A stretch of DNA of 64,000 bases from Epiperipatus broadwayi. Its lineage: Eukaryota; Onychophora; Udeonychophora; Euonychophora; Peripatidae. Every line of letters begins with the position of its first letter. The first letter of the stretch is position 1. The translations under genes were made by a program, and so were the position numbers. The notes under the pieces were generated by a model. The model was not told where the DNA came from and did not search any database. It saw only the letters and a program-made list of their open reading frames with translations. The stretch is taken from positions 310,001-374,000 of the forward strand of contig JAQFVV010000277.1 in NCBI GenBank assembly GCA_028023455.1, in the 5' to 3' direction. Shown piece by piece: positions 58,840 through 64,000 of the stretch.

Positions 58840-59640
58840 TTCTACTACAAATGCATTTTCACAAAAATCTTTGCTCATCAGGTGTGCTAATAATCAAATA
58901 CTTAAATCTCAAAGTTCATATTAACAGCTCAATATTCATCTGTTATATTAATTTCATACAAGATAAAAACTGGATTTTATCCAATTTTAACACTTCGTGG
59001 ATGTATGACTAATTATTGCACTGCAAAGATAGTTTTTTTTTATTTTTATCAGAGCAATCCCATTTCAATTACCATATTACAACCTCTAAAGGGAGATGGG
59101 GTTAATCTATATAATAGATAGTTATAATTTTCAGGCTCATCACCCAAAGATCGATTTTTATTTTTACTATCAGCTGATTGGTAAACATTCATTGGGCCAA
59201 ATCAATTTAATTACTGTGAAACCATTATTTTTTAACAAATAAGAGATAGATCCTCATTTACTGACCAATACCAGATGGATAACTGAAAGAAGATAGTTTG
59301 TCACACATAAGACCTAATATATATATATATATATTCAAAGCTATGGGCAGACAAACGATTATTTTTACAAGAAAAAGATATATGGACAAAGTAAGAAATT
59401 AATTGCATAATTCAGAGTCAGCATGCCAAAAAATTGATTTTCCATAAGATGGAGATCATAGATCAGTGTAAATGGCCAAAATAAAGAAAGAACAAAATAA
59501 CCTTGCAGGACTCTATTTATAACGTATTCATAATGGCTATTATAAAATAGAATTTAAGCTAGAAGATGTAGTCATTGTAAATCATAGCACTATTTATATA
59601 TACACACATACATATATATAATAGGCGCTACAATTTTTTC
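58840..59640. other. Spacer with weak local repeats
   Basis: TTTATCAG...CCCATTT..AATTACCATATTACAACC at 59045-59085 resembles 58790-58835, and 59165-59225 more weakly. No gene recognised. Confidence 0.4.
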
Positions 59641-59644
59641 CCCT

Positions 59645-60172
59645 CACTTTGTAAATTTTTGAAATACAGGCACTCTTTACATACCTGGAACCTAATTGTA
59701 AATATAGTGATTTGAACTCAGATTTTCAAGTACCCATCAACTATCACCACTGATACACATGACCACACATGTAGAAAAGATAAATAATCACCAAAAAACG
59801 TTTTTCATGGTAAACCAGCACTCATCAGTTGGTCCAGATTATCATCATCACAAATCAATGTTCAGTTTATATTAAGATAGCAAATCTTTATATCTTAATG
59901 GACAGGCTTCAGTCTACTCCAATTTCCAACTCTTCAGCCATCCATACCACTGAAAATCTGATGATGAAAAACCCAAATCCCATGAGTGCTGGTTTAGCAT
60001 GAAATACATATATTGGTGACATGTGTCTTTTCTACATGTGTGTGGTCATGTGCATTAGTGGTATGAGATAGTGTGAATATTTTATCGGTACTTGAAAGTC
60101 TGAGTTCAAATCCCCTGTATTTACAATTAGGCTCCAGATATGTGAAGAGTGCCTTATTTCAAATATTTACAC
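59645..60172. repeat. Inverted pair of family X, ~530 bp
   Basis: The left arm (minus) has AAATACAGGCACTCTTTACA, GATTTGAACTCAGATTTTCA, CATGTAGAAAAGATAAATAA and CCAGCACTCATCAG. The right arm (plus) begins near 59987 with GAGTGCTGGTTTAGCATGAA and ends GTTCAAATCCCCTGTATTTA, GAAGAGTGCC. The left arm carries an extra ~150-bp segment including TTTATATTAAGATAGCAAAT. Confidence 0.85.
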
Positions 60173-60231
60173 ATTAAGCCTGTATCCTTCCCATCTCCTA
60201 TGTATTTAAATATATAAGGTCCTGTACATGA

Positions 60232-60592
60232 GGGATCAGAGTGTCTTGGAATCAACATGGGCATGGCAATAATATTGGCATCAGCATGGGATTTGGACAT
60301 TTCATCGTCAGATTTTCAGTTGTGTGGATGGCTGAAGAGTTGAAGGTTGGAGTAGACTGAAGCCTGTTCATTAAAAGATAAAGATTTGCTATCTTAATAT
60401 AAACTGAACACTGATTATGAATATATGTGGGAGTTGATGAGTGCTGGTTTAGCATGAAATATGTATATTGGTGATTATTTATCATTTCTGCATGTTTGTG
60501 ATCATGTGTATCAGTGGTATTAGATAGTGTGGATAGTTGATGGGTATTTGAAATTCAGTTCAAATCTCTTATACTCACTTTGTAAGTAGTGT
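60232..60592 (+). repeat. Family X copy, single
   Basis: From ATTTCATCGTCAGATTTTC through TTTGCTATCTTAATATAAAC, GATGAGTGCTGGTTTAGCAT and ATCAGTGGTATTAGATAGTG to a B-box-like CAGTTCAAATCTC. In this orientation the tRNA-like part lies at the 3' end. The minus-strand ORF here is a shadow of the repeat. Confidence 0.8.
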
Positions 60593-60605
60593 GTTAAATC
60601 TCACA

Positions 60606-60750
60606 GTGCTTTTTAAATACTTTATGTGATTTAATGCAGTGGTAGAATTACAGACTCTGAAGTTGAAGGTCTTTAGATCATAAACCAATTGTCATTTCAA
60701 TGTTTGAATTGTTTATGAACTTTCAAGCAACAAGTCATTTAATTATTTAT
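60606..60750 (+). repeat. SINE family S copy
   Basis: GTGATTTAATGCAGTGGTAG, CAGACTCTGAAGTTGAAGG, TTGTTTATGAACTTTCAAGC, tail CAACAAGTCATTTAATTATT. It directly follows a family-X copy. Confidence 0.65.
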
Positions 60751-61779
60751 GAATAACATTGAAATCATTTTTAGCAAACAAAAATGAATGCACTTTTGCC
60801 TGTACCAAAGTTATTATATAGAAACAAATTTGCATTAGATATCAACATTGCAAGATTTACCATGTGATTTATATAATGGATGTGAAAAATCATAATTTAA
60901 TGTTACTATATAATATTTGCACATATGTGTGTATAAGTGTGTGAATATAATTTATATTGATGATTCATCTGTATTTATATTAACATGTTTCTTATATTAA
61001 CATTATACTGATGTTTTAACTGAATCCTATCTCATCTAGACAGTAGACTTCATTCTGTAATGTTGTCTGACATCAATTATCTGAATATTAGTTATTGTCA
61101 TCTAATTGAAACATTGCATTGTTGATAATATTAATAACAGGCAAATGTGTATATGAACAAATCCAAAATACATGTTCACATCTTTTACCATGAAAATCTT
61201 TATTTTGGTCATCTTTTTCAACTATTATCAGTCACTTACAGGGTGAATATTTCTCCAACTTTAATCCAGTTTTTCCAGTCTGAAGCTTCTCATCTCCATA
61301 TCATTATAACAGACTTCATTACATCCATTCATTTCGCCTATGGACTTTCTCTGGGTCTTTTATAGTATCTTAGATTCAGTTTATAACTTCAACTATTTAT
61401 CTCTTCTTCTATTAACATGTTTAAACCAGCTCCATTTCAGCCTCTAAATCTTATGTTATTCCTAATATACACTACCACAATTTGTTATTCATCTAAAATC
61501 TGCTTCTTCTGATATGATTCCAAGTCTCAGATCCATATGTAGCAATTATCAAAACACATGTACTAAAATTATTCCTTTTAACACAAACATGTCTTTTTAA
61601 TATTATGTTATTTTATCAAAAAGATTCCATCCTAGATTTATGATTGATTTTATTCATTATGTCTGTGTTTATATTAATACTAGTAACTAAGATATTTATA
61701 GCTATTAATTTCTTCTAATTTGTTATTATCAAAATAATATGACATTCTTTTGTGAAGAACCATTAAACATTACTTTAAT

Positions 61780-61884
61780 TCATTGTATGGTTTAATACAG
61801 TGGTCGAATAGAAAAGTCTGAAGATCAAAATCCATAGTTTACAACTTATGAAGTCCTGAGCAGTGGGCATTGTATATATTTTTT
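61780..61884 (+). mobile_element. SINE family S insertion with 11-bp TSD
   Basis: TGTATGGTTTAATACAGTGG, a decayed middle, and the tail CTGAGCAGTGGGCATT. The exact TSD ATTACTTTAAT lies at 61769-61779 and 61885-61895, inside the RTE. It proves S is a retroposon. Confidence 0.75.
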
Positions 61885-62305
61885 ATTACTTTAATCTTTA
61901 GCATTTATCTTGAATCCCTTTTTACATTAATATAATAACTCTTGCAACATTTGCTCAAGTTCAAAAGCATGTTTGCAAAAACTACCACATAATCTTCAAA
62001 ATCTAGATGATTTGAATAATCTTTATTTACTATTATTCCCTTTAAACTACAAAATACTTTTCATAAAACTGATATAAAAAGTTTTGGAGATATAGAATTA
62101 CCCTGTCATATATCCTCAATCTTGTTTTTTTTTTTTAATACTTTCATGTAATCTAATCATTGTGATTGTATTTTGATATTCTTCAGAATATGACAATATC
62201 CTGCATCTATATCTTGATAATTCATTACTTTAATTACTGTAGAAGTATTTATAAAGTTAAATGTCTTCATAATCTACAAATCCAAAGCATAATAGTAATT
62301 CAAAT

Positions 62306-62409
62306 TCATTGATCCTTTCTATAATTTCTATCAATACTGGAATGTGTGTGATTACACCATTGATCCTTTCTATAATTTCTATCAATACTGGAATGTGTGT
62401 GATTACACC
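62306..62409 (-). repeat. Exact tandem duplication, ~52-bp unit
   Basis: CATTGATCCTTTCTATAATT through GGAATGTGTGTGATTACAC appears twice back to back without a visible difference, inside the decayed RTE. It arose after the RTE inserted and looks recent. Confidence 0.9.
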
Positions 62410-63309
62410 ATGTTTAAATCTATTTTATTTCTTTTGGCTGGCTTGAATCCAAAGTTTGGTGTAGGTGAATTGTAATTAACTCGGTGAAGATTTTATAAGA
62501 AACTGATGGAAGGTTGATAGGCATGTAATATCTTCTTCATTACTGTTTTTAAATATCTGGTACTGCTACTACATTCTTCCAAGACATTTGATGTATAGTT
62601 TTGCTAATTTTACCTACTATTTTAAAGTATCAGTTGTAATTTCATCACTTCTTGCAGCTTTTCTCTTCTTCATCAATATTATTGCACACATGACCTATCT
62701 ATTCATTCAAAATGTTATATTGTAATTGTAGGATCTATTTTTTTCTTTCTTTTTTATTACTATATACTCTTTGTAAAACTCTTCCATATAGTTTATGATG
62801 CTCCTTTTTTTACTAATAAGTGCAGTTTTGTCTTCTTAGTGCTGTAACAGCTTTTTTTGTAATACCAAAATGTTATTTTATACTTTTGAGTGTTTTGTTT
62901 ACTTCTACAGTTTTCTTGGTCATTTCATAGTTATATTTCTGTATATCATAATTAATTTTTTTTTTTTTTTGCCATTTTACACAACTTCTAAATGGATGGT
63001 TTTAAAATACTTTTATAACTTTTTTTTCTTTCCTTTATTTCTTTGTTTTGGATGAAAATTTATTGGTAAATTGCTACTTTTTTTTGCTATCAGTGTAGTA
63101 GTTTTTAGTGGAGTGTCAGTTATCTTTTTATAGATCTTATTCATGTCTGGGCTACCATGGAACTTTGGTAATATTTTAAAATGACTTGCAAATTCTAGCT
63201 TAAATTCACTTATATATATATAAATAAAGAAACCAATCAGAATTTTATTCCAGGATATAAAAAAACAGCAAGAAACCATAGCTGTAATGTGTTCATAAGT
63301 ATTGTCATT

Positions 63310-63550
63310 CTGCATGATTTGATCAGTGGTAGAGTAGCAGACTTTGGGCCCTAAGGTTCTGTCACCTCCATTTCTCAAACTTCTTATGAACTTCTGAGCA
63401 ATAAACCATTTGGGTTTTTTATTATTATCCTGCATTATTTATTACAGTAGTAGATTGGCAGATTATAGACCTTAAGGTTACCAGGGCATGCCCTGTCCTA
63501 TCACATTTGATGCTCAAACTTTGAGCAATAAAACCATTTGATCAATTTTT
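63310..63550 (+). repeat. Tandem pair of SINE family S
   Basis: Copy 1: TTGATCAGTGGTAGAGTAGC, TTATGAACTTCTGAGC, AATAAACCATTTGGG. Copy 2 (from about 63425): ATTTATTACAGTAGTAGATT, GATGCTCAAACTTTGAGC, AATAAAACCATTTGATC. Both have the diagnostic tail, so these are two complete units side by side. Confidence 0.75.
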
Positions 63551-63575
63551 CATTCATTTTGCAACTCTTATTGGT

Positions 63576-63825
63576 ACACTGCAGGATAAAGATCTCTTCA
63601 AGACTTTCTTTTCACATAACACACCAGTAAATTTCCATCTAACATGTGGTATTTTCCTAGGTCTTACAATCTCTTGGAATCCAGTTGAAGATGCCAACTG
63701 TCCATCTATTATCTTTTCTAGCAATATTTACAGCCCAATTCCACTTCATTCTCTTAATTCTTACAATTATTTCAGTGAAACCTACTTGTTTTCTCATCTG
63801 TCTGAAGTCATTGAATTCGATTCTT
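63576..63825 (-). mobile_element. RTE LINE 3' fragment
   Basis: Antisense RTE C-terminus: ACTGCAGGATAAAGATCTC, GGTCTTACAATCTCTTGGAA, CCAGTTGAAGATGCCAACTG. It breaks off where a family-X copy begins. Confidence 0.7.
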
Positions 63826-64000
63826 TAATGGGATTTGAACTCAGACTTTCAAGCACTCTTCAACTATCCACACTATCTCATACCATTGATATACATGATC
63901 ACACACATGTAGAAAAGATAAATAATCATCAATATGTGTATTTCATGCTGAACCAGCACTCACCAGTTGGTCCAGATTATCATCTCCAACACAGACATAT
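63826..64000 (-). repeat. Family X copy, cut by window end
   Basis: GGGATTTGAACTCAGACTTT, CACACTATCTCATACCATTG, CATGTAGAAAAGATAAATAA, GCTGAACCAGCACTCACCAG. It continues past the last base. Confidence 0.8.

Larger units (their letters stand above)
61208..63215 (-). mobile_element. RTE LINE, ~2 kb, 5'-truncated
   Basis: Antisense to the RTE at 12.7-14.8 kb over nearly its full remaining length. The 3' part is at 61230-61400 and the RT region at about 61900-62700. The linker lies at 63020-63200, where minus-strand frame 63013-63435 encodes SEFKLEFASHFKILPKFHGS, DMNKIYKKITDTPLKTT, matching EFKLELTNRFQVL..ITDTLLKT of the other copy. It carries an S SINE (61780-61884) and an internal 52-bp duplication (62306-62409). 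Many stops. The two RTE copies break off 5' at a similar place. Confidence 0.85.

Overview
This is a strongly A+T-rich (by eye roughly 70-75% A+T), non-coding animal-type nuclear sequence. No complete protein-coding gene, rRNA or ordinary tRNA gene could be found. The repeat content points to an invertebrate metazoan: RTE-clade LINEs with GATGAT tails, hAT elements with 8-bp target-site duplications (TSDs), a mariner remnant, and several short families with tRNA-like promoters. The species cannot be named from this sequence.

Layout. 1-4.3 kb: old SINEs, an RTE 3' end and a palindromic-family copy split by a hAT MITE. 5.06-8.54 kb: a large compound inverted repeat, invaded by a second repeat (5.62-6.20 kb) and by a 1.6-kb hAT carrying transposase remains. 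10.0-14.8 kb: nested hAT MITEs, an RTE fragment split by a SINE-like insertion, and the best-preserved RTE (broken ORFs with RT motifs). 14.8-33.4 kb: AT-rich spacer with tandem and dispersed repeats, a ~930-bp inverted pair of a tRNA-like family, a LINE C-terminal relic (17.0-17.6 kb) and one convincing short terminal-exon candidate on the minus strand (30652-30788). 33.9-37.4 kb: a hAT with an internal minisatellite, a possible plus-strand terminal exon, an unassigned broken ORF and another LINE relic. 38-44 kb: three further palindromic repeats. 44.6-57.2 kb: RTE fragments, SINEs and an internally deleted mariner hosting two younger insertions. 58.6 kb: a second minus-strand terminal-exon candidate. 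59.6-64 kb: inverted-pair repeats, a ~2-kb RTE copy on the minus strand and tandem SINEs.

The most distinctive content is a set of small families that appear undescribed, though without database access novelty cannot be claimed. (1) Nine ~100-bp tRNA-shaped SINEs (called T here) keep a complete acceptor stem lengthened by a TGTCA/TGACA helix and have TSDs of about 11-17 bp. (2) A family (M/Z) shares a core around CACTGATGAAGGC and CCAGAAACTAGTCTGG; some copies are palindromes and two have 13-14 bp TSDs. (3) Three families (V, X, Y) occur preferentially as head-to-head inverted pairs. Family letters are local labels.

The elements do not work together as a pathway. They record successive insertions: hAT into X, F, M and S/T-rich sequence, M into RTE and F, and T into RTE, hAT and mariner. 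Host coding sequence is limited to three isolated exon candidates, so the window looks like a gene desert or long introns.
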